Positions 1 through 9,672 of a stretch of 64,000 nt of DNA are shown here, in pieces. The DNA lies in assembly GCF_016863475.1 (NCBI RefSeq), contig NZ_BOOY01000004.1, forward strand, positions 62,001 to 126,000, given 5' to 3'. Position numbers and translations under genes: made by a program. Positions within the stretch are counted from its first letter, which is position 1. Every line of letters begins with the position of its first letter. The notes beneath the pieces are model-generated. The model searched no databases and was not told the DNA's origin. It saw nothing but the letters and a program-made list of their open reading frames with translations. Origin of the DNA: Spirilliplanes yamanashiensis (lineage in GTDB: Bacteria; Actinomycetota; Actinomycetes; Mycobacteriales; Micromonosporaceae).

Positions 1-810
1 CTCCAGGCGCACGGGCGGGCCGAACCGGCGCTGCGCCAGCTCCCGCTCCAGGGCCTGCAGCAGGTCCTCGTCGCGGTCCTCGTCGACCTCCAGCTCGGCG
101 TTGCGGGTGACCCGGAACAGGTGCCACTCCAGCACCTGCATGCCGGAGAACAGCTGGTCGAGGTGGTTGGCGATGAGGTCCTCGACGGGCAGGAAGCGCA
201 CCCCGCGCGAGTCGTTCTGCACGGTAACGAACCGCGGCACGTTGTTCGGCACCTTGATGCGGGCGAACAGCTCGGGCCCGCCGTCGGGGTCGCGCAGCGC
301 CACGGCCAGGTTCAGCGACCGGCTGGAGATGTACGGGAACGGGTGCGCCGGGTCCACCGCGAGCGGCGTCAGCACCGGGAACACCTTCTCGCGGAAGTAG
401 GTGCGCAGCCGCTCGCGCTCGGGGGCGTCCAGGTCGGCCCAGCGCACCAGCTGGATGTCCTCGGTGGCGAGCTTCGGCAGCACCTCGTCGGCGAAGCAGG
501 CCGAGTGCCGGCTGATCAGGTCGGCGGTGCGCTCGGTGATGCGTTCGAGCTGGGCCCGCAGCGGCACCTGGTCGCCGCCGCGCATCGGCAGGCCGGCCTG
601 CAGGCGGCGCTTCAGCCCCGCGACCCGGACCATGTAGAACTCGTCCAGGTTGCTGGCGAAGATCGCGAGGAACTTGGCCCGCTCCAGCAGCGGCGTGCTC
701 GGGTCCTCGGCGAGGCAGAGCACGCGGGCGTTGAAGTCGAGCCAGGACAGCTCGCGGTTGAGGAAGCGCTCCTCGGGCAGGGCGTCGGCGCTGTCGTGCA
801 GGTCGGTCAT
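1..810 (-). CDS. ppk: Polyphosphate kinase 1, N-terminal 270 codons (cut by window edge)
   Basis: Read from the ATG at 808-810 (complement), the protein begins with the PPK1 N-terminal signature [14 protein letters not shown] at about residues 18-31, followed by [30 protein letters not shown] and a [15 protein letters not shown]-like segment. PPK1 reversibly transfers the gamma-phosphate of ATP onto inorganic polyphosphate. Only the N and head domains are inside the window; the catalytic histidine domain lies beyond base 1. The gene runs away from cofC and the cold-shock-like gene with 172 bases of upstream DNA, which contains a possible phosphate box (see 922-957). Family assignment is secure; nothing can be said about the missing C-terminal two thirds. 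Confidence 0.95.
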   Translation of the reverse strand, partial: MTDLHDSADALPEERFLNRELSWLDFNARVLCLAEDPSTPLLERAKFLAIFASNLDEFYMVRVAGLKRRLQAGLPMRGGDQVPLRAQLERITERTADLISRHSACFADEVLPKLATEDIQLVRWADLDAPERERLRTYFREKVFPVLTPLAVDPAHPFPYISSRSLNLAVALRDPDGGPELFARIKVPNNVPRFVTVQNDSRGVRFLPVEDLIANHLDQLFSGMQVLEWHLFRVTRNAELEVDEDRDEDLLQALERELAQRRFGPPVRLE

Positions 811-921
811 CGGTCCGTCCGTCCGTGTCGCGGCGGGTGCGGGCTGATCCGTTCCGCGCAGGAATCTCCCGTCCGGGCCGCGGCGCGGCGGCGTCCGGGC
901 AGGGGGCGGAGCGGGAGGAAC

Positions 922-957
922 GTTCACCTTCCCATCATTCCCCAGTGCGGGTTAACA
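922..957 (-). promoter_or_regulatory. Possible PhoP-type (phosphate) box upstream of ppk
   Basis: In the gap before ppk there is a locally AT-richer patch holding GTTCACC at 922-928 (plus strand) and GTTAACA at 951-957, the latter reading TGTTAAC on the minus strand. GTTCACC-like heptamers are the unit of streptomycete PHO boxes, and ppk is a known PhoP target there. The normal arrangement is direct repeats spaced 11 bases apart, which is not seen here, so this is only a weak candidate. Confidence 0.25.
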
Positions 958-982
958 GAGAATGAACAGCAGGAAGATCAAC

Positions 983-1180
983 TCAGTCGATCCCGGGCAG
1001 CGAGACCCGGATCACCCCGCGCTCCGCGTCGGTCTCGACGGTCAGCCGCTGGCCCTGGCGCAGGTGCCGCAGCCCGGAGGCCGCGAACGCCGCCTCGGGG
1101 AACGCCAGCTCGGAGCCGTCGTCGAGGACCAGCGTGCCGGTCCGGGTGTCCGGGTCGAAGGTCGCGACGGTGCCCTGCAT
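983..1180 (-). CDS. Small cold-shock-domain-like protein
   Basis: 65 residues starting MQGTVATFDPDTRTGTLVLDD. The opening G-T-V-x-x-F-D-x-x-T-x-x-G-T-L pattern resembles the first beta strands of a cold-shock/OB fold, in which a short G-x-V-x-x-F stretch precedes the RNA-binding aromatic residues. The classical RNP1 (KGFGFI) and RNP2 (VFVH) motifs are not intact, so nucleic-acid binding is uncertain. It lies 9 bases downstream of cofC on the same strand and is probably co-transcribed with it. Actinobacteria often keep such a short CspA-like protein beside cofC. Family call moderate, function inferred. Confidence 0.6.
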   Translation of the reverse strand: MQGTVATFDPDTRTGTLVLDDGSELAFPEAAFAASGLRHLRQGQRLTVETDAERGVIRVSLPGID

Positions 1181-1189
1181 GCCCGCACG

Positions 1190-1951
1190 CTACCGCGCCG
1201 CGCAGGCCGCCGCGTCGGAGGACGGGAGATCGCCGAGCAGCGCCCGGGTGTGCGCGGCCGGGCCGTGGCGCAGCGCGGCCCGCAGGTCCGCCGCGGTGTC
1301 CGCGTCGTGGCGCAGGCCGGGCCAGTCGCCGGTCAGGGCCCGCGCGCCACCGGCGGCGTGCGCGGCGGCCGAGCCCACCCCGAAGGCCGGATCGAGGGGT
1401 ACGCCGGCGGGCGCCGCCAACAGCACGGTCCCGGTCCCGGCGGCATCGGCGACGAACGCCCGCCCCCCGGCGGCCTCGGCGGCGCGCAGCGCGGCGGCCA
1501 GCTCCTCGGCCCGCAGCCCCGGCAGGTCCCCGGTGAGTGCGGCCCGCGGCCGCCCGAGCGCCCCACCCGGCGCCCGCCCGGCGGCGAGGCCGTGGGCGGC
1601 CCGCGCCCCGGCGGCGAGGTCGTGGCCTGCGGCCTGCGGCCCGGCGGCCGGGGGGTCGGTGGCCAGGCGGATCGCGGCGTTGAGGCCCGCGCCCGGGTCC
1701 GGCAGGACCGCGGCGCCGGCCGCGCGGGCCACCGCCGCCACCGCCGCGTCGCCCGCGACGACCAGCACGTCGGCGCACGCGGTGGCCGCGGCGAGGGTGT
1801 CGCGCAGCATCGCCAGCGCCAGGTCGCCGTGGGCGGCGGCGGGCACGGCGCCGCGCAGCCGCGACTTGGCCGCCCCGAGGCCCTTCGCGGGCACCACCAC
1901 CAGCCAGCCCGCGTCGCCCACCCGGCCATCCTGCCACTCGTGGCCGGGCAC
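1190..1951 (-). CDS. cofC: 2-phospho-L-lactate (phosphoenolpyruvate) guanylyltransferase, F420 biosynthesis
   Basis: The protein has the nucleotidyltransferase signature LVVVPAKGLGAAKSRL near its N-terminus, an ALTGDLPGLRAEEL metal-binding segment and a terminal AFVADAAGTGTVLL / DPAFGVGSAAAH stretch, all typical of CofC/FbiD. The enzyme attaches GMP from GTP to 2-phospholactate or PEP, giving the precursor that CofD couples to Fo. The ATG at 1949-1951 is assumed; a GTG at 1919-1921 (V11) directly before the first conserved strand is equally plausible and fits family length better. The middle section, residues about 75-120, is unusually Ala/Gly/Pro-rich. Its presence implies an F420-producing actinobacterium. 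Confidence 0.88.
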   Translation of the reverse strand: MPGHEWQDGRVGDAGWLVVVPAKGLGAAKSRLRGAVPAAAHGDLALAMLRDTLAAATACADVLVVAGDAAVAAVARAAGAAVLPDPGAGLNAAIRLATDPPAAGPQAAGHDLAAGARAAHGLAAGRAPGGALGRPRAALTGDLPGLRAEELAAALRAAEAAGGRAFVADAAGTGTVLLAAPAGVPLDPAFGVGSAAAHAAGGARALTGDWPGLRHDADTAADLRAALRHGPAAHTRALLGDLPSSDAAACAAR

Positions 1952-2031
1952 CCGTTCTGGCCCGGCGTGCCTCGACCAGGCATGATTCTCAGTCAGGCGG
2001 GTGCGGGCCCGCGGCAGGTGAGGAGGAGCCG

Positions 2032-2760
2032 GTGGGGCGTCGCGGTTTGGGTTTCTGGCCGCGTGCGGTGGCCGGGCTGGTGAAGCCGACGCTCACCGTG
2101 TGGACGAGGCGCACGTGGACCGGCATGGAGAACCTGCCGGCGGACGGCCGCGGGGTGATCGTGGCGTCGAACCACGTCTCCCACTTCGACCCGCTGACCT
2201 GCTCGCACTTCATCTACGACGCGGGCCGCTGGCCGCAGTTCCTGGCCAAGGCGAGCGTCTTCAAGGTGCCGGTGATCGGCTGGATCATCACGCAGTGCCG
2301 GCAGATCCCGGTCGAGCGGGGCAGCGTCGAGGCGGCGCGGTCGCTCGACAAGCTGGTCGCCGCGCTGAAGGCCGGCGGCACGGTGGTCATCTACCCGGAG
2401 GGCACCACCACCAAGGAGCCCGGCCTGTGGCCGATGCGGGGCAAGACCGGGGTGGCGCGGCTGGCGCTGGCCACCGGCGCGCCCGTCGTCCCGATGGCGA
2501 TGTGGGGTCCGCAGGACATCTTCGACCCGCGCAGCGGCAAGCTGTCGTTCCGGTGGCGCCGGCCGGTCAGCGTGACCGTCGGCAAGCCGGTCGACCTCAG
2601 CAAGTGGGAGGGCGCCGCGCCGACGCGGGCCACGCTCGACGAGATGACCGAGGCGATCATGCTGGAGATCCGCGGCCTGGTCGCCGGGCTGCGCCAGGAG
2701 GAGCCGCCGCCGCTGTACCGGCCGGGCTCGGGCGCGGCGCAGACCGGCGGTGAGTCGTGA
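2032..2760 (+). CDS. plsC: 1-acyl-sn-glycerol-3-phosphate acyltransferase (PlsC family)
   Basis: 242 residues with the acyltransferase block I motif NHVSHFDP (catalytic H48 and D53, the HX4D pair) and block [16 protein letters not shown] at about residue 121. It acylates lysophosphatidic acid at sn-2 to make phosphatidic acid at the inner membrane face. The start is the GTG at 2032, preceded by a strong AGGAGGAG ribosome site. The last four bases overlap the GTG start of gpsA, which supplies glycerol-3-phosphate for the same pathway, so the two are translationally coupled. Other members of the family with different lysolipid acceptors cannot be excluded. Confidence 0.92.
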   Translation: MGRRGLGFWPRAVAGLVKPTLTVWTRRTWTGMENLPADGRGVIVASNHVSHFDPLTCSHFIYDAGRWPQFLAKASVFKVPVIGWIITQCRQIPVERGSVEAARSLDKLVAALKAGGTVVIYPEGTTTKEPGLWPMRGKTGVARLALATGAPVVPMAMWGPQDIFDPRSGKLSFRWRRPVSVTVGKPVDLSKWEGAAPTRATLDEMTEAIMLEIRGLVAGLRQEEPPPLYRPGSGAAQTGGES

Positions 2761-3752
2761 CCCGGGCCGCCGTGCTGGGGGCCGGCTCGTGGGGCACGGC
2801 GTTCGCGAAGGTGCTCGGCGACGCCGGCACGGACGTGACGATCTGGGCCCGTCGCGAGCGGGTGGCCGCGCACATCCGCGAGTACGGGGTCAACAACGAG
2901 TACCTGCCGTCGACCCGGCTGCCGGAGCGGGTCACGGCCACCAGCGACCCGGCCGAGGCGCTGAAGGGCGCCGACTTCGTGATCCTGTCGGTGCCGTCGC
3001 AGAGCCTGCGCGGCAACCTGGCCGACTGGGCTCCGCACATCGGCCCGGACGCCACGCTGGTGTCGCTGATGAAGGGCATCGAGCTGGGCACCACCAAGCG
3101 GATGAGTCAGGTGATCGTGGAGACGGCCGGGGTGCCCGCCGACCGGGTCGCCGTGGTGTCCGGCCCGAACCTGGCGCCCGAGATCGCCGCCGAGCAGCCG
3201 GCCGCCACGGTGGTCGCGTGCACCGACCTCGACCGGGCGACGGCGGTGCAGAACGCGATCACGACGCGGTACTTCCGGCCGTACACGAACACCGACGTGA
3301 TCGGCTGCGAGCTGGGCGGCGCGGTGAAGAACGTGATCGCGCTGGCGTACGGCATCGCCACCGCCATGCGCCTCGGCGACAACATCAAGGCCGCCCTGAT
3401 CACCCGGGGCCTGGCGGAGACGACCCGCCTGGGGGTGGCGCTGGGCGCCGACCCGATGACGTTCGCCGGGCTGGCCGGGATGGGCGACCTGGTGGGCACG
3501 TGCACGTCGCCGCTGTCGCGCAACCGCACGTTCGGCGAGCACCTGGGCCGCGGCGAGACGCTGGAGCAGGCGCAGGCGTCCACCCGGCAGACCGCGGAGG
3601 GCGTGAAGAGCTGCCTGGCGATCCGCGACCTGGCCCGCGCGCACGGCGTCGAGATGCCGATCACCGAGCAGGTCGAGCGGGTGTGCCACGAGGGCGTCGA
3701 CCCGCGGGTGGCGCTGACGGACCTGATGAGCCGGGACACGAAGAGCGAATGA
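2757..3752 (+). CDS. gpsA: NAD(P)-dependent glycerol-3-phosphate dehydrogenase
   Basis: 331 residues, normal GpsA length. The N-terminal Rossmann motif is [15 protein letters not shown] (residues 6-20), SVPSQSLR marks the substrate pocket, [12 protein letters not shown] follows, and [13 protein letters not shown] holds the catalytic lysine. The enzyme reduces dihydroxyacetone phosphate to sn-glycerol-3-phosphate for phospholipid synthesis. GTG start overlaps the plsC stop (GTGA), and its own stop overlaps the next ATG (ATGA), giving a three-gene coupled unit plsC-gpsA-lyase. Confidence 0.97.
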   Translation: MTRAAVLGAGSWGTAFAKVLGDAGTDVTIWARRERVAAHIREYGVNNEYLPSTRLPERVTATSDPAEALKGADFVILSVPSQSLRGNLADWAPHIGPDATLVSLMKGIELGTTKRMSQVIVETAGVPADRVAVVSGPNLAPEIAAEQPAATVVACTDLDRATAVQNAITTRYFRPYTNTDVIGCELGGAVKNVIALAYGIATAMRLGDNIKAALITRGLAETTRLGVALGADPMTFAGLAGMGDLVGTCTSPLSRNRTFGEHLGRGETLEQAQASTRQTAEGVKSCLAIRDLARAHGVEMPITEQVERVCHEGVDPRVALTDLMSRDTKSE

Positions 3753-4849
3753 GCGGCTGGTCGGACGGCACCCGGGCGGTGCACGCGGGCCTGCCGGAGC
3801 CGGTGCCGGGGGCGCCGTTCCTGCCGGGGCCGGTGTTCGCGGCGCCGTACCACCTGGACCCGGTCGCCGGGCCGGGGGAGAACGGCTACGGCCGCCCGGA
3901 CAACCCGACCCGGCGCGCCCTGGAGGCGGCGATCGGCGAGCTGGAGGGCGGCGCGGTGCGCGCGTTCGCCAGCGGCCAGGCGGCCATCAGCGCGTTGCTG
4001 CTGACGGTGCTGCGGCCGGGCGACACGGTGGTGCTGCCGTCGGACGGCTACTTCACGGTGCGCGCGTTCGCCGAGGCCGCGCTGGTGCCGCTCGGCGTCA
4101 CGGTGGCCTACGCGCCGACGGCCGGGCCGTACCCGTCGTTCGCGGGCGCCCGGCTGGTGCTGTTCGAGACGCCGGCTAACCCCGGCCTGGACGTGTGCGA
4201 CCTGCCGGCGGTGGCGGCCGCCGCCCGGGCCGCGGGCGCGCTGGTGGCCGTCGACAACACCACCGCCACCCCGCTCGGCCAGCGCCCGCTCGACCTGGGC
4301 GCGGACGTGGTGGTGGCGTCCGGCACCAAGGCGCTGACCGGCCACTCCGACGTGCTGCTGGGGTACGTGGCGACCCGCGACACCGCGCTGCTCGACCGGG
4401 TCACGACGTGGCGGGCGCAGACGGGCGGCGTCCCGGGCGCGTTCGACTGCTGGCTGGCGCACCGCTCGCTGGCCACCGTGGACCTGCGGCTGGCCCGGCA
4501 GACCGCGAACGCCGCCGCCGTGGCGGCCCTGCTGCGCGACCGCCCGGACGTCACGGGCGTGCGCTGGCCGGGCCTGGAGTCGGACCCGGCGTACCCGGTG
4601 GCGTCGGCGCAGATGCGGCGCATCCCCGGCATCGTCTCGTTCGACCTGGGCACGGCGGAGCGCACGGAGCGGTTCTTCGCGGCGTCGCGGCTGATCGCGG
4701 CGGCGACGTCGTTCGGCGGGCTGCACACCAGCGCCGACCGGCGCGCGCAGTGGGGCGACGACACCCCGCCGGGCTTCCTGCGGCTGTCCTGCGGGGTGGA
4801 GGACACCGCGGACCTGGTCGCCGACCTGACGGCGGCCCTGGACGCCTGA
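3749..4849 (+). CDS. Cystathionine gamma-lyase/gamma-synthase family PLP enzyme
   Basis: 366 residues. The PLP fold-type I trans-sulphuration family is recognised from [57 protein letters not shown] and the Schiff-base lysine in [16 protein letters not shown] (K194). C-terminal [15 protein letters not shown] and [11 protein letters not shown] are also conserved. It probably cleaves cystathionine to cysteine, 2-oxobutyrate and ammonia, but synthase or methionine-lyase activity cannot be told from sequence. The ATG at 3749 overlaps the gpsA stop; an upstream open frame in the same phase is gpsA read out of frame and is not part of the gene. Confidence 0.88.
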   Translation: MSGWSDGTRAVHAGLPEPVPGAPFLPGPVFAAPYHLDPVAGPGENGYGRPDNPTRRALEAAIGELEGGAVRAFASGQAAISALLLTVLRPGDTVVLPSDGYFTVRAFAEAALVPLGVTVAYAPTAGPYPSFAGARLVLFETPANPGLDVCDLPAVAAAARAAGALVAVDNTTATPLGQRPLDLGADVVVASGTKALTGHSDVLLGYVATRDTALLDRVTTWRAQTGGVPGAFDCWLAHRSLATVDLRLARQTANAAAVAALLRDRPDVTGVRWPGLESDPAYPVASAQMRRIPGIVSFDLGTAERTERFFAASRLIAAATSFGGLHTSADRRAQWGDDTPPGFLRLSCGVEDTADLVADLTAALDA

Positions 4850-4865
4850 CGGCCGGCCCATTCGG

Positions 4866-4871
4866 TACGGT
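4866..4871 (+). promoter_or_regulatory. -10 box TACGGT, probable leaderless promoter
   Basis: TACGGT lies 6 bases before the ATG at 4878, so transcription would begin at or next to the start codon. No ribosome-binding site is visible in the gap. No convincing -35 is seen. Confidence 0.45.
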
Positions 4872-4877
4872 TCGGAC

Positions 4878-5246
4878 ATGGTGGACAGTTCGTGGTCGAG
4901 CTTCTCCGGTGCGCACGTCGAGGCCCTCGCGCAGGGGGCGAGCTTCATGGCCGCGCCGGGTGAGCGCGACTGCCCCGCCTGCGGCGAGCGCTCCGTCCGG
5001 GCGTACCTGAGCGAGCCGGCCCGCGCCCGGCGTCCCACGCTGGTCAGCTACGTGTGGTGCCGCAGCTGCCACCGCTTCGTGGGCTCGCGCTCGGCGCGCC
5101 CGGCGGGCCTGACGTTCACCGACCCGCTGGCCGCCCTGGCGGCCGAGGAGCGCCGCGAGCTGGAGCGCACCCTGGTCGGCTTCCTCGGCCACCTCGACCG
5201 GCTGTGGGACGACGGCGTCCTCCCGCAGCGGTTCAGCGCCGCCTGA
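4878..5246 (+). CDS. Zinc-ribbon protein of unknown function
   Basis: 122 residues. The notable feature is a four-cysteine zinc ribbon, CPAC (32-35) and CRSC (61-64), with an aromatic YVW just before the second knuckle. The flanking C-terminal half is acidic and helical (EERRELERTL). I do not recognise a named family. It sits alone between the lyase gene and the GntR/ABC operon. ATG chosen because a TACGGT box 6 bases upstream suggests a leaderless message. It could be a nucleic-acid-binding or protein-binding adaptor; no function is claimed. Confidence 0.7.
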   Translation: MVDSSWSSFSGAHVEALAQGASFMAAPGERDCPACGERSVRAYLSEPARARRPTLVSYVWCRSCHRFVGSRSARPAGLTFTDPLAALAAEERRELERTLVGFLGHLDRLWDDGVLPQRFSAA

Positions 5247-5258
5247 CCTCCCGCGCGC

Positions 5259-5309
5259 TTGCGCCCGTTGCCGCCGCGGCGCTATGGTTCATTACATGAG
5301 TAATGAACC
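5259..5309 (+). promoter_or_regulatory. Promoter and GntR/YtrA-type operator of the ABC operon
   Basis: A -35-like TTGCGC (5259-5264) and -10-like TATGGT (5283-5288) are 18 bases apart. Overlapping the -10 is a perfect inverted repeat, GGTTCATTAC (5286-5295) - ATGA - GTAATGAACC (5300-5309), 10 bases per arm. It resembles GntR/YtrA operators and would block the promoter when bound. The regulator gene starts 20 bases downstream, so autorepression is likely. The site is strikingly AT-rich against the surroundings. Confidence 0.75.
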
Positions 5310-5329
5310 ACTGAAGTAGAGGAGGCGCG

Positions 5330-5686
5330 ATGTTCGACGATCGCAGCCCGATCTACCAGCAGATCGCGGACCGCATCAAGGACGACGTGCTCAGCGGCGC
5401 GCTCAAGGAGGACGAGCAGGTCATGTCGACCAACCAGTACGCGGCGTTCTTCCAGATCAACCCCGCCACCGCCGCCAAGGGCTTCGCCCAGCTGGTCGAC
5501 GAGGGCGTGCTCTACAAGAAGCGCGGCATCGGCATGTTCGTCAGCCCCGACGCCCGCGAGAGGCTGCGCGCCGACCGCCGGTCCCGGTTCTTCGCCGAGG
5601 TGGTCGACCCGATGGTCGCCGAGGCCCGGGTGCTCGGCGTGCCGCTCGACGACGTGATCAAGCACATCAACGGGGGCTCCCGATGA
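5330..5686 (+). CDS. GntR-family transcriptional regulator, YtrA subfamily
   Basis: 118 residues, the short length typical of YtrA regulators, which have an N-terminal winged helix and only a small helical C-terminal part. Visible signatures are RSPIYQQIADRIKDDVLSGAL (residues 4-24), a recognition helix around STNQYAAFFQINPATAAKGFAQLVDEGVLYKKRGIGMFV. YtrA proteins repress adjacent ABC transporter genes and are relieved by cell-wall-active antibiotics. A GAGGAGG-type ribosome site precedes the ATG, and the stop overlaps the ABC gene start (ATGA). Operator at 5286-5309. Confidence 0.92.
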   Translation: MFDDRSPIYQQIADRIKDDVLSGALKEDEQVMSTNQYAAFFQINPATAAKGFAQLVDEGVLYKKRGIGMFVSPDARERLRADRRSRFFAEVVDPMVAEARVLGVPLDDVIKHINGGSR

Positions 5687-6576
5687 GAATCACCGCCGAC
5701 AACCTCACCCTGCGCTACGGCGACACGGTGGCGCTCGACGCCCTGACCGTCGACCTGCCCGCCGGCTCGATCTACGGCCTGCTCGGGCGCAACGGCTCCG
5801 GCAAGACCAGCCTGCTGTCGCTCATCGCCGGGCACCGCCGGCCCACCTCGGGCACCCTCACCGTCGGCGGCGCCGACCCGTTCGAGAACGCCGCCGTGAT
5901 GGGCGGCACCGCGTTCGTCCGCGACGTCGTCGACGCCACCGACGCCGAGCCGGCCCGCGCCGCGCTGCGGTTCGCCGCCGACCTGCGGCCCACCTTCGAC
6001 CTCGACTACGCCCACGACCTCGCCGGGCAGTTCGGCCTGCCGCTGGGCAAGGGCGTCGGCGGGCTGTCCCGCGGGCAGAAGTCCGCGCTCGGCGTCGTGC
6101 TCGGGCTCGCCGCCCGCACCCCGCTGACCATCTTCGACGAGGCGTACCTCGGCATGGACGCGCCGTCGCGGTACCTGTTCTACCGCCTGCTGCTCGACGA
6201 CTACGTGGCCGACCCGCGCACCGTCATCCTGTCCACCCACCTCATCGAGGAGGTGGCCAACCTCTTCGAGAAGGTGCTGGTCATCGACCGCGGCCGGCTC
6301 GTCGCGTACGACGAGACCGACGAGCTGCGCGGCCGCGGCGTCACCGTCACCGGGCCCGCCGCCGCCGTCGACGCGTTCGTCGCCGGGCGCACCGTGCTCG
6401 GCGAGCAGCGCCTCGGCGGCACCCGCGCCGCCACCGTCTACGGCCGGCTCGACGCCGCCGACCGCGCCCGCGCCGCCGACGCCGGGCTCGACCTCGGGCC
6501 CGTCGGCCTGCAGGACCTGTTCGTCCACCTCACCGGCTCGGCCGCCGAGCCGCGCGCACAGGAGGCGCACCGATGA
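5683..6576 (+). CDS. ABC transporter ATP-binding protein (YtrB-like)
   Basis: 297 residues. Walker A is GLLGRNGSGKTSLL, the ABC signature LSRGQKSALGVVLG, Walker B LTIFDEAYLGMDAPSR and the H-loop LSTHLIEEV. The Walker B context FDEAYLGMD differs from the common LDEPTxGLD and is characteristic of YtrB-type exporters regulated by YtrA. The C-terminal 80 residues form a small accessory domain. It pairs with the overlapping membrane gene at 6573. Substrate unknown; by family, probably an export or sensing system responding to envelope stress. Confidence 0.9.
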   Translation: MRITADNLTLRYGDTVALDALTVDLPAGSIYGLLGRNGSGKTSLLSLIAGHRRPTSGTLTVGGADPFENAAVMGGTAFVRDVVDATDAEPARAALRFAADLRPTFDLDYAHDLAGQFGLPLGKGVGGLSRGQKSALGVVLGLAARTPLTIFDEAYLGMDAPSRYLFYRLLLDDYVADPRTVILSTHLIEEVANLFEKVLVIDRGRLVAYDETDELRGRGVTVTGPAAAVDAFVAGRTVLGEQRLGGTRAATVYGRLDAADRARAADAGLDLGPVGLQDLFVHLTGSAAEPRAQEAHR

Positions 6577-7283
6577 GCACCCACCCCGCGCTGCGGGTCC
6601 TCCGTAGCCTCGTCCGCGTCTACACCCGGGTCGCCGCCTGGTACTGGGGCATCATCGTGGCGATCGTCGTCGTCCTGGTCGCGGCGTTCGGCGTGCTCGA
6701 CGAGGTGCGCATCAGCGGCTGGAGCAGCGTCACCACCTCCGCCGTGAAGTACTGGATCCTCTCCATCGGCGTCATGATGCCCACCGTCCACCTGAGGTTC
6801 TTCGTCGCCAACGGCATCACCCGGCGGCACTTCACGCTCGGCGCCGGCCTGTTCGGCATCGTGTTCGTCACCTCCTTCTCGCTGATCGGGCTCCTCGGCC
6901 ACGCCGTCGAGCACCCGGTCTACGCGGCCGCCGGCTGGCTGGCGCAGCTCGACGAGCCGTACCTGGTCGGCTCCGTCGCCGACGGCGCCCTCTACCTCGC
7001 CCGCGCGATCCCGCTGCACCTCGTCCACTTCGTCGCCGGGGCGCTCATCGGCACCGGGTTCTACCGGTTCGGGGTGTGGCGCGGCATCGCCCTCATCCCG
7101 CCGTTCGCCGCGCTGATCGTGCTCGCCGAGGTGGGCTTCGGCTCCGAGTGGAACCCCTCCCTGACCGACGGGCCCGTGCCGTTCGCCGTCGCCTCCCTCG
7201 GCGCGCTGGCCCTGGCCGCCCTCGCCGGGCTGGCCGCCCGGACGCTGCTCGCCACCGTCCCCCTCAACCGCACCACCGCCTGA
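6573..7283 (+). CDS. Integral membrane partner of the first ABC ATPase
   Basis: 236 residues with about six hydrophobic segments (starts near residues 22, 58, 92, 140, 170 and 205), no signal peptide and no recognisable catalytic motif. The only soluble hallmark is FFVANGITRRHFTLGAGL between helices 2 and 3, a type of motif often seen in membrane subunits of YtrB-like exporters. ATG overlaps the ATPase stop by four bases, so the two are made in a fixed ratio. Assigned as permease from topology and operon position rather than from sequence similarity. Confidence 0.7.
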   Translation: MSTHPALRVLRSLVRVYTRVAAWYWGIIVAIVVVLVAAFGVLDEVRISGWSSVTTSAVKYWILSIGVMMPTVHLRFFVANGITRRHFTLGAGLFGIVFVTSFSLIGLLGHAVEHPVYAAAGWLAQLDEPYLVGSVADGALYLARAIPLHLVHFVAGALIGTGFYRFGVWRGIALIPPFAALIVLAEVGFGSEWNPSLTDGPVPFAVASLGALALAALAGLAARTLLATVPLNRTTA

Positions 7284-7300
7284 GAACGGAGCGACCCCTC

Positions 7301-8214
<914 letters not shown>

Positions 8215-8218
<4 letters not shown>

Positions 8219-9003
8219 CCACCGCCACCCTGCGCCCGGCCCGGCCCGCCGGCACCACCCGCTCCGCGCTCGCCGCGATGACCCGCACCGGGGCCCGCCT
8301 GCTGCTGCGCGACCCGGGCGCCGCCTTCTTCGCCCTCGGCTTCCCCGCCCTGCTCGTCCTCGCCCTCGGCGCCGCCCTGCCCGGCTTCCGCGAGGCGGCC
8401 GACGACCTGGGCGGCCTGCGCCCCATCGACATCTACGTGCCGATCATCATCACGATGGCCGTCGCCACCTGCGGCCTCAACACCCTGCCCACCTACATCG
8501 CCGGCTACCGCGAGAAGGGCGTGCTGCGCCGCCTCGCCACCAGCCCCGTCCGGCCGGTGACCCTGCTCGGCGCCCAGCTGCTCGTCGCCCTGGTCGCGAT
8601 GCTGGCCGCCGTGGCGATCGCCGTCGGCCTGGCACTGGCCGTTTGGCGGGTCGTCGCCCCGGCCGCACCGGCCCGGCTGCTGCTCGCGTTCGTCCTCGGC
8701 ACCGCCGCCACCTTCGCCGTCGGCCTCGTCCTCGCGGCCGTCCTGCCCGACGCCCGCACCGCCGGCGGCGTGTCGATGCTCGTCTACTTCCCGATGCTGT
8801 TCTTCGCCGGCGTGTGGACCCCGGGCCCGATCATGCCGGACGCCGTCGCCGCCGTGGCCACGTTCACCCCGCTGGGCGCCCTGTCCCAGGCCATGCAGGA
8901 CGCCTGGACCGGCGCCCCGGCCGACTGGGTCCCGTTCGCCGTCCTGGCCGCGTACACCGTGGGCCTGACCGCCCTGGCCGCCCGGCTGTTCCGCTGGCGG
9001 TGA
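8215..9003 (+). CDS. ABC-2 type transport permease (DrrB-like)
   Basis: 262 residues with six predicted membrane helices, a Pro-rich cytosolic N-terminus and the ABC-2 signature region YREKGVLRRLATSPVRP before helix 3, followed by SMLVYFPMLFFAGVWTPGP. This is the typical membrane half of a DrrAB-type exporter of drugs or lipids. It is the last gene of the operon; its TGA lies inside the palindrome GTGACCGGTCAC (9000-9011), which also carries the stop of the convergent gene. Confidence 0.9.
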
Positions 9004-9007
9004 CCGG

Positions 9008-9502
9008 TCACGGCCGCAGCAGCTCGGCGAACTCCTGCAGCCAGCGGTACTGCGACTCGGTGTCCGGCACCGGCAGGCCGCGCGCCGCCGACATCGCCGC
9101 CAGCGCCTCGCCGACCGGCACCCCCAGCACCACCAGCGTCGAGCCGGCGACCAGGGTGGAGCGGCCGATCGCGGCGAAGCACTGGGCCACCACGTACCGC
9201 CCGGCCCGGACGTGGGCGGCCAGCCGGATCGCCAGTTGCAGCATCGCGTCCGGGTCGGGGGTGCCGCGGTCCGGGATGGGGAACGCCACGTACTCGATGC
9301 CCGCGGCCGCCGCCGCGGCGGGCGCGGCGTCGGCGCCCATGCGGCGGGCCTCCTCCGGGGTGAGCGCCGACACCAGGACGTCCACGCCGGCGGCGGCGAG
9401 CGCGGCCATCTCGGCGTCCAGCAGACTCCCGCCGCGCGGATGCCCCATCATGGCCATCCTGCCCGGGCCGGGCCGGGGAATCACGTGCAGTGCTGGGTTC
9501 AT
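9008..9502 (-). CDS. Dual-specificity/tyrosine phosphatase-like protein
   Basis: 164 residues from the ATG at 9500-9502. The cysteine-phosphatase P-loop is present as CFAAIGRST (C108, R114, i.e. CX5R), and IPDRGTPD (76-83) looks like the general-acid loop with D78. The residue before the cysteine is Gln rather than the usual His, and the loop has AAI where HCxxGxxR enzymes have a glycine. The family is therefore atypical; activity is uncertain. A longer in-frame start exists further upstream but would run into the divergent ddl leader. Convergent with the ABC permease. Confidence 0.7.
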   Translation of the reverse strand: MNPALHVIPRPGPGRMAMMGHPRGGSLLDAEMAALAAAGVDVLVSALTPEEARRMGADAAPAAAAAAGIEYVAFPIPDRGTPDPDAMLQLAIRLAAHVRAGRYVVAQCFAAIGRSTLVAGSTLVVLGVPVGEALAAMSAARGLPVPDTESQYRWLQEFAELLRP

Positions 9503-9672
9503 CGACGTTCCGTCCGTCAGAGCGCGATCCGCGTGTCCCGGAGTAGGGTCTCGTCCGTTGAACCTGGACAGCGGGCCCGCCCCGCGCCCGTCAGTGGGGG
9601 CGTGACCAGGCAGCTTAGCGATCACCAGCCCGGGGGCAAGAGCCCCGCCGTCGCCTGGAGGAGACGACCGCC

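Noticed and set aside
2391-3689. Long minus-strand frame opposite plsC and gpsA
   Set aside because: It is the reverse frame of two clear enzymes with overlapping start and stop codons.
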